A DNA stretch of 64,000 nucleotides from Branchipolynoe longqiensis (Eukaryota; Annelida; Polychaeta; Phyllodocida; Polynoidae): the NCBI GenBank assembly GCA_030323885.1, contig CM059187.1:90473121-90537120 (forward strand), given 5' to 3'. The translations under genes were made by a program, and so were the position numbers. Under the pieces are notes generated by a model. That model had not been told where the DNA came from and did not search any database. It saw nothing but the letters and a program-made list of their open reading frames with translations. Each line of letters starts with the position of its first letter. Positions within the stretch are counted from its first letter, which is position 1. Shown piece by piece: positions 1 to 9,898 of this stretch.

Positions 1-176
1 CAAGTTTATGCTTGTTGTTATCTAGCCTGGTGCTCGGCATTAATATGATACTAGGGCAGGGGCTGGGTTTCTCAGTAGGATAATGTGACTGAGTGAGATA
101 TAGGGTCATGGCATCAAGTGCCTGGAATGCCCATGGGGGACACTATAACGTTGCCAATGAGTGTGCACTATCACAG
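1..176 (+). repeat. SINE1 copy, left part (interrupted)
   Basis: Body of the commonest short repeat of the window (called SINE1 here). It starts inside the tRNA-unrelated body (cctggtgctcggcattaa) and runs through the conserved blocks 'ggataatgtgactgag' and 'cactataacgttgccaatga'. The tRNA-like head is missing because the window starts inside the copy. It is cut at 176 by a second SINE1 in the opposite direction and appears to resume at 507. Confidence 0.75.
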
Positions 177-506
177 TTGGTTGGTTGTGTGTTGGAGTTT
201 TACGTCCTGCCAACATCTAAGGTCTTCTCAGGACGGGTACCGAATTGTGACAGTGTACACTCATGGCGACTTTATAGTGCTGCCCCACTGGGAAATTCAC
301 CGGCACCATGACCCGATATCCCACTCAGTCACCTTACCGTGCCACTGAGCTAACCAGTCCCTGCCCTATCATATTAATGGCGGGCGCCATGCTAGGAAGC
401 GACGAGTATCAATTTTATAAGTTATTGGTTTGACTCGATCGGGAATCGAACTCCCGACCTTCCGCACGGGAGGCCCGCGCTCTACGGATTCGGCCACCGC
501 GCGCGG
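177..506 (-). repeat. SINE1 full copy, nested in another SINE1
   Basis: Read on the minus strand this copy begins with a tRNA-like head (506 to about 430). It has a B-box-like motif in reverse as 'gggaatcgaactcccga' and then the full body and the tail 'ggacgtaaaactccaac' near 190. It interrupts a plus-strand SINE1. The tRNA-like head implies a Pol III promoter and LINE-dependent retroposition, which is family knowledge rather than something seen here. Confidence 0.8.
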
Positions 507-606
507 TATTCCCATGGGGAAACACTATAAAGTTGCCAATGTGTGTGCACTGTCACAAGTTGGCACCTGTCCAGATATGACGCTGATGTTGTCATGATGT
601 AAAACC
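507..606 (+). repeat. SINE1 copy, right part
   Basis: Resumes the SINE1 body at 'attcccatggggaaacacta' and reaches the tail 'catgatgtaaaaccc'. Its first 50 bases or so repeat the last 50 bases of the left part at 124-176. The interruption is therefore accompanied by a long imperfect duplication rather than a normal short target duplication. Confidence 0.7.
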
Positions 607-688
607 CTAAGAAATTGTCTGACTATTAACGCCTGTGCAATTGTCTAGTATTATATATTTGAGAATGAATTTATTACACCAGTTTCTT

Positions 689-735
689 TGTTGTTGTTTT
701 ACGTCCTAGCAACATATAAGGTCATATCAGGATGG
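689..735 (-). repeat. SINE1 tail fragment
   Basis: Only the last 45 bases of SINE1 are present, read in reverse ('ttttacgtcctagcaacata', 'aaggtcatatcagga'). A 5'-truncated SINE copy. Confidence 0.6.
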
Positions 736-738
736 GGA

Positions 739-1536
739 TTACACCATGATATGCATCATTATCATCATGCTGTCGGTCGCGATGCGACAAAGACTGCTTT
801 CATTACTTGACTGCCGCTCTCCATTTAGCTCTCTGCTGTGAGAATGATGTTTTGTTGGAGCATACACACTGATAATTGTAGCAAAGTTGTCCTTGCTCAA
901 AGGTAGTCTCATTGTCATGATTCTGTCACTTACTGGCCATGGCATTTCTGTCAGCTTTGTGACGATGTCCTTTTTGATAGCAAAGCCCACTCCGGCTTCC
1001 CTTCTCTCTTCTTCGGGTTTGCCACTCCAGAAGAAAGAGTATTCCAAGTCAGTGAGACTACTAGCCTCTGAGAACCGTGTTTCGCATAGGGCGGCGATGT
1101 CGATGTTGTATTTTGCTACTTCCATTGCCACTAGTGCCATATGTCTTTCTGGTCGGTCAGCCGCTTCTCGGTCGAGGAGAGCCCTGACGTTCGAGGAGAA
1201 TCCTGACGTTCCATTGAGCAATTGGACATTTCATGAAAGCTGCCTGCAAAAGTGCTGAAGTGCTGCTGGCTTTTGCAAGTTACCAGCGGGATTCTCTCGG
1301 GAAGCAAATAGAGGTTTCACACTGGGAAGAACATGTCCAGACAGGTGCAAAACTATTTGTCCCTACAGTGGCTGGTCGGGAGATGTTGGGAGTTCCATAC
1401 ATCAAGCGCCCTTGATTCTGCCATAGTGACATGGTTTTCTGTTCAGGGTTTGCTCCCTTAGCCTTCGGTTCTGTCAAGAACCTGTACCACAAAGCAGTGG
1501 TTTACAACTCTTCAGGGCAGGGGCGTCAAACTCTCT
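739..1536 (-). mobile_element. LINE derivative with endonuclease fragment
   Basis: Minus-strand copy of a non-LTR element. A leader (1536 to about 1230) is followed by an open frame (1221-739) encoding about 115 residues of an exonuclease-endonuclease-phosphatase domain. Visible landmarks are I-A-A-L-C-E-T-R with the putative catalytic Glu, F-F-W-S-G-K, A-G-V-G-F-A-I-K, D-R-I-M-T-M-R-L-P-L and I-S-V-Y-A-P-T. After Y-A-P-T the sequence jumps straight to the element's end, with a short ATG-type tandem tail near 760-745. Most of the endonuclease and all of the RT are missing, so the copy cannot move by itself. A second copy at 53742-54170 shares the leader and the end but has a different internal deletion. 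The CR1/RTE-like assignment is from memory of the family. Confidence 0.8.
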
Positions 1537-2176
1537 GAGCTATTGCAATCCTGCATACCATGATATGCAGATATACACATACACCAAGTATGTCACTGTC
1601 ATGTGACTCACACTTGGAAATTGTGTAGCTGCCTCAACGAGCAGACTTGCATTGTAGTGCCAGGAAATCAGTAAAGCACTATTTCAATTGAATTAATCAT
1701 TTTCGTAGAATACACACTTTTAAAACTTACAAATGCACTGGATCTGATTTGCCTGTTGTGGTGGGTTTTTTTTCACTGTGTTTCCCCATCCAATGATTCT
1801 AGATCGTTGAATATTGATGGCTGCATGAAACCAACAGGACCCTAACTATGAATCAGTCCCAAGCGATCTGTGGCAACACACAAACCAAATGGAGGAAGGA
1901 ATTGTAAACGGTATTAATAGAAGTATGCTAGTGAATTTGAAATAACATTTCTCTATATATTTATAGCATCGGTTGTACTATTGGGATATCCAGAAGAAGA
2001 AGAAACAATTCGCGAATAGCCTGTTTTTGAGACTGGAAGATCAGCAAATACACTGGATGCCAGTATCACTAGACGTGCCTATCCAATGCTCACAAAGCAT
2101 TGTGAAAAAGTAGACCAAGTTTACTTTTATGAATAGAAGATGTATATATGCCAACACAAACATCACAGAACCACGT
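1537..2176. other. Unassigned spacer
   Basis: About 640 bases of AT-rich sequence. I see no long frame, no repeat shared with the rest of the window and no RNA gene here. Confidence 0.5.
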
Positions 2177-2301
2177 AATCAGGAAAAACGCGAACACAGC
2201 AAATATAGTTATGGCATTTTTAATTAAGGAAAGTTAAACGTCAGGTTATACAAATGTCAGCTCACAAATGCTTAAGAAACGAGGCTAGAGATGCTATGGC
2301 C
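2177..2301 (-). repeat. Split direct repeat B2
   Basis: A 125 bp block from 'aatcaggaaaaacgcgaaca' to 'gagatgctatggcc', repeated without visible change at 2624-2748. It is the outer end of the element on its downstream (minus-strand) side. Confidence 0.9.
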
Positions 2302-2338
2302 CTACTTTCCACTTTCACATGTAGGGTGGGTGGGAGGA

Positions 2339-2626
2339 CAATTTAAGGCTGGTTATTGTCTCCTGGCTCCTCCCGTCGTAATGACCAAACCCCGTCGCTG
2401 CGCCGCCTTATATAGCAAAAATCTACCCGAAAAGGGGCGCATCGGCAGTACGAGTGTACTGCGTAATACGTCATCAAGTCCTGTTTACCCGATCGGCGAC
2501 CAGGTTAAGAAAAGACGCGCTAAGAATTCCGCTAGTCGGCGACACAATAGACGTCCTTAGTACTGGCACGCCTTTGACTGTATTCGCGATCCTGATTAAC
2601 TGCAATGCCAAAGCATTACGCACAAT
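2339..2626 (-). repeat. Split direct repeat A2
   Basis: A 288 bp block from 'caatttaaggctggttattg' to 'gcattacgcacaat'. It matches 5284-5571 with five single-base differences by eye, about 98 percent identity. It joins B1 with a 3 bp overlap (aat, 2624-2626), the kind of junction left when a circle is resolved by recombination. Confidence 0.9.
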
Positions 2627-2748
2627 CAGGAAAAACGCGAACACAGCAAATATAGTTATGGCATTTTTAATTAAGGAAAGTTAAACGTCAGGTTATACAA
2701 ATGTCAGCTCACAAATGCTTAAGAAACGAGGCTAGAGATGCTATGGCC
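2624..2748 (-). repeat. Split direct repeat B1
   Basis: Second 125 bp copy of B, directly next to A2 and just downstream (minus strand) of the recombinase remnant. Confidence 0.9.
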
Positions 2749-2749
2749 A

Positions 2750-3250
2750 AAAATATATTAATAGCATCTCGGAGCCGAGACCGTAGGTTTGCAGGGAACA
2801 CAGGCGTGCAGCACGTATGACTCCCAATGTCTGAGGTCTCTGATCTCCTGGAGGGATGCTCCAAGGTGAGCTCAGGCCTGTGCACCGCCTCTGCGAAGGC
2901 TGTAGGTTGTCATGGCTCCAGGCACTCCATGGCCCAGGGCGGAGAGAGCATATGTAGAACCTTGGTAGCCCTCCTTGGTGTGATGGGCGTCCCATGGGCA
3001 TCCAGAAAGGCAGGGCCTTCTGGGTGCGGTGTTGCGATGTTGCGGTAGTTGCTCCAGGCTTGCATGGGACAGTACCTTGAATCAGGTATGGCAGGGACAT
3101 GAATGCCGATGTATTCCAGGTCAGTCCTTTTGACAAATTTGATTAGGCTACGATGATGTCTTTTGGTGTAACCTGTGGCAAAGAAGGCAAGTATTAATTT
3201 TTGCCACAGATTATATGCATGATGAGATAGGGTCGTCATGGCTGACATAT
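2750..3250 (-). pseudogene. Tyrosine recombinase C-terminal remnant
   Basis: The minus strand encodes the catalytic half of a YR of the kind found in Ngaro, DIRS and Crypton elements. The frame 3248-2910 gives I-G-I-H-V-P-A-I-P-D-S-R-Y-C-P-M-Q-A-W and G-P-A-F-L-D-A-H-G-T-P-I-T. After a frame change come T-T-Y-S-L-R-R-G-G-A (about 2930-2885), which matches the conserved second-Arg box, and then S-L-Q-E-I-R-D-L-R-H-W-E-S-Y (about 2860-2800) before a stop. At least two frame breaks make it non-functional. The motif alone would also fit a Crypton DNA transposon, but the flanking split direct repeats favour Ngaro/PAT. Confidence 0.75.
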
Positions 3251-5283
3251 GCTGGGTGTTTAACGTCGTGCCAGCGAACCAGTGCGCGTGTTGCCAGCTC
3301 GTTGCTTCGTCGATCGCCGGAGAATGTAGTGTTGTCCCGGTGGACTAGCGCGCGTGTCGCTGGCTCCTTGCTTTGTCAATCGTCGGAGAATTAAGTGTTG
3401 TCCCGGCGGACTGGCGCGCATAACGTCTAGTCCTTGCTTCATGAATCGTCGGAGAATCCAACGTTGTGCTGGCGAACCTGCGCGCGTGTTGCCGGCTCTT
3501 TGCTTCGTCGACCGCTTAAGGCTTGATGACGTCTCCTGGCGCGTGTGTCGCCGGCTCCTTGCTTCCTCGATCGCCGGAGAATTGTAACGTTGTGCCAGTG
3601 AACCGTCGCGTGTGTTGGAGGCTCCCTGCTACGTCGATCGCCAGAGAATTTAGTGTTGTCCCGGCGGGCTGGTGCGCATATCGCCGGGCAGGAATAGTCA
3701 GAGAATCTAACGTCGTGCCAGCGAACCGGTGCACGTGTTGCGGGTCCTTGCTTTCGTCAATCGTCCGAGAATCTAACGTCGTGCCGGCGAACTGGCGCGT
3801 GTGTTGCGGCTCCTTGCTTTGTCCATCGCCGGAGAATTTAATATTACACCGGCGACCTGGCTCCCGTGTTATCGGCTCCCTGCTCGTGGTACAGTGATTC
3901 CCATGCGTAAGGTTTGATAATGTCTCCTGGCGCACGTGTCGCCGGCTCCTTGCTTTGTCGATCGCCGGAGAATTTTAACGTCGTGCCGGCGAACCGGCGC
4001 GTATGTTGCCGCCTCCCTGCTACGTCGATCGCCGGAGAATTTAGTGTTGTCGGCGCGCATATCGCCGGCTCCTTGCTTCGTCGATCGTCGGAGAAATTTA
4101 ACATCGTGCCGGCGAACCGGCGCGTGTGTTGCCGGCTCCCTGCAACGTCAATCGCCGGAGAATTTAGTATTGTCCCGGCGGGCTTGCGCGCGTATTGCCG
4201 GCTCCTTACTTCGTCAATGGCCATAGAAATTAACGTCATGCCGGCGAGCGTATTGCCGGCCATGGCTTGTCAATCGTCGGAGAAATTAGTGTTTCCTTGG
4301 TCGACGGCATCTGCTGCAGTGATTCCCATACTTAGGCTTGAGAACGTCTCCTGGCGCGCGTGTCGCCGGCTCCTTGCTTCATCGATCGCCGGAGAAATTG
4401 TCCTTGGTCGACGGCATCTGCTAGAGTGATTCCCATACTTAAGGCTTAATAACGTCTCCTGGCGAGCGTATCGCCGGCTCCTTGCTTTGTCGGTCGCTGG
4501 AGAATTTTAACGTCGTGCCGGCGAGCGTGTTGCCGGCTCCCGGCTTGTCAATCGCTGGAGAAATTAGTATTGTCCCGGTGGGCTGGCGCGCGTATCGCCG
4601 GTTCCTTGCTTCATCGATCGCCGTAGAAATTTAACGTCGTGCCGGCGAGCGTGTTGCCGGCTCCCAGCTTGTCAATCGCCGGAGAAATTAGTGTTTCCTT
4701 GGTCGACGGCATCTGCTACACTGATTCCCATGCCTAACGTCTCCTGGCCCCTCCGGTCGGGCCGGCTGCAGTGAATCCCAATTTAAGTGTTGCCGGCTCC
4801 TTGTTCCGTCGATCGCCGGAGAATTTTAACGTCGTACCGGCGAACCGGCCCGTGTGTTGCCGGCTCCCTACTACGTCGATCGCCGGAGAATTTAATGTTG
4901 CCCCGTTGGGCTGGCACGCGTATCGCCGGCTCCTTGCTTCGTCGAACGCCGGAGAAATTTAACGGCGTGCCGGCGAACCGGCGCGTGTGTTGCCGGCTCC
5001 CTGCTACATCTATCGCCGGAGAATTTAGTGTTGTCCCGGCGGGCTACTACACTGATTCCCATGCTTAACTTAAATTTAGTATTGTCCCGGCGGGCTGGCC
5101 CGCCTGTCACCGGTTCCTTGCTCCGTCGATCGTCGGAGAAATTTAACGTCGTGCCGACGAACCGGCGCATGTGTTGCCGGCTCCCTGCTGCGTCGATCAC
5201 CGGAGAATTTAGTGTTGTCCCGGCGGGCTACTACACTGATTCCCATGCTTAACGTCTCCTGGCTCCTCCGGTCAGGCCGGCTG
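3251..5283. repeat. GC-rich 66-68 bp minisatellite
   Basis: About 25 copies of a unit centred on 'tcgatcgccggagaatttaa' with 'gtgccggcgaaccggcgcg' or 'tgtcccggcgggctggcgcg'. The two variants (aacgtcgtgccggcgaac and agtgttgtcccggcgggc) often alternate. The interval from one 'ggagaa' to the next is mostly 66-68 bp, for example 3319, 3385, 3451. Near 66 bp the frame is kept, so several frames on both strands stay open with about 22-residue periodic peptides. I see no start, splice or codon evidence that any is a gene. Some units insert 'gattcccatgcttaacgtct' followed by 'cctggctcctccggtc', which resembles the start of repeat A. Confidence 0.9.
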
Positions 5284-5571
5284 CAATTTAAGGCTGGTTA
5301 TTGTCTCCTGGCTCCTCCCGTCGTAATGACCAAACCCCGTCGCTGCGCCGCCTTATATAGCAAAAATCTACCTGAAAAGGGGCGCATCGGCAGTACAAGT
5401 GTACTGCGTAATACGTCATCAAGTCCTATTTACCCGATCGGCGACCAGGTTAAGAAAAGACGCGCTAAGAATTCCGCTAGTCGGCGACACAATAGACGTC
5501 CTTAGTACTGGCACGCCTTGGACTGTATTCGCGATCCTGATTAACCGCAATGCCAAAGCATTACGCACAAT
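5284..5571 (-). repeat. Split direct repeat A1
   Basis: The 288 bp partner of 2339-2626 and the 5' end of the element on the minus strand. It ends at 'cacaat', after which unrelated 'gtacatatatacac' begins. Confidence 0.9.
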
Positions 5572-5608
5572 GTACATATATACACATATATATAGAGAGA
5601 GTGTGTGA

Positions 5609-5935
5609 AACCTCGATTTTCGAACATTATTTGTTCCTAAATGTTGTTCCTAAACCGATTTGCTCGTGAACCGAAACTAATTTTGAGGAAAGAAGGAACA
5701 GGGGTGGGGTGTTACTGTTTGTCCCCCTCCATGAGAATATAAGGTATCTGAAATTCCGGATTTTTTTTCTCTAGCATATTGGTTTATTTCTATTTTCAGT
5801 TTCTTTGCAGGACTCGACTCAGTAACAGTTATTCGTAAACCGAAAATGCGTTCGGTAGCCGATTCACTTTTTGTTTTTTTTAAATGTGTTTGTGAACTGA
5901 TTTGTTTGAAAGCGAGCTGTTCGAAAACTGAGGTT
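5609..5935. mobile_element. Pogo/Tigger-like MITE
   Basis: About 327 bp bounded by 18 bp inverted repeats: 'aacctcgattttcgaaca' at 5609-5626 and its complement, with one mismatch, at 5918-5935. The A-A-C-C-T-C type of terminus recalls pogo/Tigger elements. No transposase frame is inside. Confidence 0.6.
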
Positions 5936-6116
5936 ATATATATGTGTATATATAGGCGTATATATTACCTTCTCTGAGAGCGTATTTATTAGTATTAGCA
6001 GCTTCGATTATTAGTTACTTCTACTATTACTAACCGAGCAATATGTATGTATCAGAAATCTAATATGCAAATATAAGCACTTGTTTCTGTATATATAGAG
6101 ATAGAGGCAAAGACAA

Positions 6117-6119
<3 letters not shown>

Positions 6120-6169
<50 letters not shown>

Positions 6170-6190
6170 TGTATATATATGTGTGTGTTG
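6120..6190. repeat. (TA)n microsatellite
   Basis: Run of alternating AT with short 'tatgtatatatatgtgtgtg' ends. Confidence 0.9.
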
Positions 6191-6392
6191 TATAACTCGT
6201 TCTGCGAATATTTTTAGGAATGGAGTCCACCAGCATTGCTCGTCTGCTATTAACCTATTTATATGCCTTTGAGTTGCTATGTGATCAATAGGGTTAATTA
6301 ATATGTTTGCAGGCCAGTATGGGTGATACACGACTCAGTGTCATTATTGTAAAGTTAGAACTCAGGAACAACTGCACATGTTGACGTCTAGT

Positions 6393-6660
6393 TAATGCCC
6401 TGTCACATTACGACGCATCTCGCAAGCGTGTCGCCAATGCGTAAAATCACTTTTTTATGTCGAGATGCGTCAAACGTTTTGGTGCGGGGGAAAAGTTGGT
6501 CATCAGCACAACGTAGTGGATGTAAGCGTAGCGTCGGTCCAATGTAGTGGTAACGTATGTCGATGCATGAGAAGAAAATAAAAAGGTTTGGCACAACGTG
6601 CGGCTAACGTGCCTCTTGCGTGTGCAGCGTGTACCTAGCGCTGGCTTTCAATGAGGATAT
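6393..6660. mobile_element. Partial foldback element (cctgtcacatta family)
   Basis: Starts 'atgccctgtcacattacgac', which matches the left terminus of the complete element at 60267-60736. It contains the same style of 'gcgta/acgca' rich interior, but the matching right terminus was not found. Confidence 0.5.
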
Positions 6661-6857
6661 ATCTATGTTATCTCTTATCTATGCTATGCTGATTAGCTAT
6701 CTGTGGCATCTGCTTATTGGTATACATCACAAATAGTGTCACTTTCTGTAAGCTATTTGCGTAAACCGCCGCATGTCACAAACAGTAAAGGTATTGCAGT
6801 CATCTTGAAAGGTTTGCTCGAGGCACCTGGGGTCAGCACCAGAGCACCAGACTTGAA

Positions 6858-7193
6858 TGAGTTGATCGTTCGTTCGTCTCCCGTTTTGGTAGATGGTAAG
6901 ATTCGAACCCATGGGTTCGAATCTTGGTCGAGACAAACCAATGACTTAAAAAATTGATGCGTATCGCTTCCTCGCCAGGTGCTCGGCATTATTAGGATAG
7001 GGCATGGGCTGGTTGGCTCAGTGTGAGGATAATGTGACTTAGTGGGAAACTGGGTGATGGTGCTGGTGGCCTGGTTTCCCAGTGGGGCAGCACTATGAAG
7101 TCACCATGAGTGCCCACTGTCACAAGTCAGTACCGAACCTGATATGACCTTAGATGTTGCAAGGATGTAAAACTCCAACAATCACCCAACCTG
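6858..7193 (+). repeat. SINE1 copy
   Basis: tRNA-like head with a B box at 'gggttcgaatcttggtcgag', then the body and the tail 'aaggatgtaaaactccaac'. The A-box half is degraded. Confidence 0.8.
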
Positions 7194-7242
7194 GGATCAG
7201 GTCCCCTGGCCCCTGAAAATTTGACTGAAGGTATATATGACC

Positions 7243-7623
7243 AAAGACCCTATAATACTAAGACGGCTCACTCCCTATCTCTCCCATGGTAATGTACATT
7301 TTGCAGTGCCACCTTGTGGTGGGTTTGATCAGCCCGACTGCTGGTTGGTGTTTCACATGTAAACACATACAATTATATTATACATGAAATAGGTAAGTAT
7401 GAATACACATCAATATGAAATTGTTATGAACAAATACACATCATCATCAGCATCATCATCAGCATTGCCATCATCACACATCTTTCACATTCATATATAC
7501 ATTTATACATATAATATAGCACCTGTTTAACCAAGAGAACAGCCAGCACACCAAGTGGTGGGTTTGATCATTTTGATTACACAGTACAGGCTGAGTGAGC
7601 CGTCTTAGTATTATAGGGTATTT
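7243..7623. mobile_element. 373 bp MITE, copy 1
   Basis: Inverted repeats 'accctataatactaagacgg' (7247) and the complement ending at 7619. Homology of the ends extends a few bases outward (caaag). The inside is AT-rich with a (CAT)n stretch and no frame. A near-identical copy of the same length lies at 18238-18610. Confidence 0.85.
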
Positions 7624-7756
7624 GCTATGACGCAGCGTGATCACACGCCGGAAGCCAAGGCGCAGTCCCCTCTCAGCCCTATCTATTTATGTTGTTGCTG
7701 GTATGCTTGATGACTTTGTTTGTTTTTGCTGGTATGCATGATGACGTACAAGAAAG

Positions 7757-8090
7757 TTTGCTAGATGATTAAGCAGGGGAAGTTTCAATTGCAGACAATT
7801 GGTCGTCCTCATTACAATGCTATGTGTCCTATCCTAGTAACGCCATGCACCAGACTAGGGAGTGACAATCAATCTTTAACTCATTGGTTTGACTCGGTCA
7901 AGGTTCGAACCCTGGGGGTTCGAATCTCACGAACGACATAAGTGGGAGGCGGAGACTCAACTCATTCGTCCATCTTTAAAGTCACTTCGAAGGCAAAACC
8001 CTGGTTTCTGATGACCAAACTTAGTATGTTCCTAGCCTACCCCTTATATGTTACCAGGACGTAAAACGCCAACAGCCAACCAACCTTGCC
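7757..8090. repeat. Scrambled SINE1 fragments
   Basis: Contains a head segment in reverse ('actcattggtttgactcggt', 'caaggttcgaaccc') and a plus-strand tail ('ccaggacgtaaaacgcc' near 8058). Orientation changes within the interval suggest at least two old, rearranged copies. Confidence 0.5.
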
Positions 8091-8143
8091 TACATTTCTT
8101 TCCGGTGTAGATGGTAGAAAAGTTATGCAAGCAAATATTCTAC

Positions 8144-8345
8144 AATAAAGTTGCATCGTCCGATGGTCAGTTTCGTTCATTTTCTGAGATAAATATATTA
8201 AATTGATTAGCTACGTTACTTCAGTTTGAAGTACCATTTATTTTAAATCACTAACTTTTAAAATATTAATTTTGGCAAGCACGCTAAAATTCTGACACCA
8301 TAGATTTATGCAGTAACATGTTCTATTAAATTGACTCAGTAAAGG
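8144..8345 (+). mobile_element. TTAA-MITE, truncated
   Basis: Begins 'taaagttgcatcgtccgatg' and follows the family body to 'attaaattgactcagtaaag'. The right third is missing. Confidence 0.7.
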
Positions 8346-8490
8346 GTTTAATGCGGTGTGCTTCAGCCCCACCCTAGTGTGGCCGGGAGTCTGAGCAGTA
8401 GCCTGCTCGACCCCTTCTTCGGTGTCTCGGATGTGATGTATTGTGTGCCATTGTTGAATGAGAAGTGAAGCCGTCAGTGCTCCATTTCCT

Positions 8491-8806
8491 GCTAGATTGG
8501 TTGGTTGTTGGAGCTTTACGTCCTGGCAACATCTAAGGTCATATCAGAACGGGTACCGACTTGTGACAGTGTGCACTCATGGCGACTTTATAGCGCTGCC
8601 CCACTGGGAAATCAGGCCGCTGGCACAATGAGCTGATATCCCACCCAGTCACATTATCCTGCCACTGATCTAACCAGTCCTTGCTCTATCCTATTAATAC
8701 CGAGCGCCAGGATAGGAAGCAACAAGTAGCAATTTTATAAGTTATTGGTTTGACTCCTAATCTCCCGCGAACAAAACCCGCGCTCTACCGATTCGACCAG
8801 CGCGCC
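8491..8806 (-). repeat. SINE1 copy
   Basis: Tail 'gttggagctttacgtcctgg' on the left and a degraded tRNA-like head near 8750-8806 on the right, with the body complete between. Confidence 0.8.
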
Positions 8807-9412
8807 CTGTTTTCCTTTGCTGAGATTAAACCCAGCAGGGTGACTGGTGATGGACTGGGAGTGTGTGCTAACCTGCTAACGCAACCATTTGTGATAAACA
8901 AGTCCCAGAATGGTCTAATGGGATGCTTGATGACAATTATAAATGACATCCTCTGTGAAAGTACACCGTCTGAACACTTTGACGTCTGGATACTGAATGG
9001 TTTATTCACAGCCTAGGGCTTGCTTGACCCGCCGGCTAAACTTTCCATGACGTCATCTCATTAGCATATTCCTTTGTCTCAAACTCTGCATCTCGTTAAC
9101 ATATATTAGCCACACACCTATACGTCTATTATGCATATATCACATCCTCCATGCTAGGAGGCTTGAAGAGGAAGATGTGCTTTTTTTAAATTATTAAGTT
9201 ACTTGAAAATTTAATTAATTGCATTTCGTGGGAATTAAAGAACATTTTTCAAAAATCATTGTAAATATCCTGTAATTATTTTGAGTTTGTGTGTTATTCA
9301 CAATGAAATGCCATAGACAGAGGTTACCATGCGCACTGACTGACTGTGTTGTTGGCCGGTAGGGTTGGGTTTTTTTCCCAACCTGTTGTGATAGGCCATG
9401 TTGTCATGTACG

Positions 9413-9898
9413 GATTGTGTTGCAGTTTCCGCCGTCCGCCAGTTTCCGTGGTACGCTTACACTCAAATGCATTGTCAATGGCCGTGAGCAATCTTCATAC
9501 AAAAAAATTGAAATATCTCTAAAACCACACCACCTAGAAACAAATCGCTTGGTACACATATAGAACACATCTTTACCAAAAAGATTATATTAAATTTATA
9601 AGGTTAGACTTCTTGATTTCTATTAATTTTGAATCAAACTAATGTTTTGCACTGCATGTACCATCAAACTCAAAGCATTGTCGTGAGTAATCTTCATTCA
9701 GAAAATACAGAAAGAGTGAAATATCTCTAAAACCACACCACATAGAAACAAATCGCTTGGTACACATATAGAAAACATCTTACCCAAAACATTATATTAA
9801 ATTGATATGGTTACTGATGATGCTGTTCGATTTTGACGCATGCGCAGAAGCGATGCATACCGCGGAAACTGGCGGACGGTGGAAACTGCGACACTGGT
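9413..9898. mobile_element. CCGGTGT-type TIR element with two internal repeats
   Basis: TIRs of about 40 bp: 'gcagtttccgccgtccgcca' after 9420 and the complement 'tggcggacggtggaaactgc' ending near 9898. Two copies of a roughly 190 bp unit (9460-9652 and 9660-9815) lie inside, each with 'gagcaatcttcat', 'gtgaaatatctctaaaacca' and 'cgcttggtacacatatagaa'. The motif 'gattttgacgcatgcgcaga' sits just inside the right TIR, as in related copies. Confidence 0.75.

Larger units (their letters stand above)
2177..5571 (-). mobile_element. Ngaro/PAT-like YR element with split direct repeats
   Basis: On the minus strand the order is A1 (5571-5284), a GC-rich minisatellite, a tyrosine-recombinase remnant (3250-2750), B1 (2748-2624), A2 (2626-2339), a 37 bp spacer and B2 (2301-2177). 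The two A repeats are both 288 bp with five differences by eye. The two B repeats are both 125 bp and look identical. A1-body-B1-A2-B2 is the terminal arrangement known for PAT and Ngaro YR retrotransposons, which recombine through a circle and need no integrase. No RT, RNase H or gag frame is visible between A1 and the recombinase, where the minisatellite lies instead. This looks like a non-autonomous, decayed derivative. Calling it Ngaro/PAT is inference from repeat order plus the recombinase motif. Confidence 0.75.

Noticed and set aside
3516..5252. Several 90-170 codon frames in the GC-rich minisatellite
   Set aside because: Unit length near 66 bp keeps frames open on both strands; no independent coding evidence.
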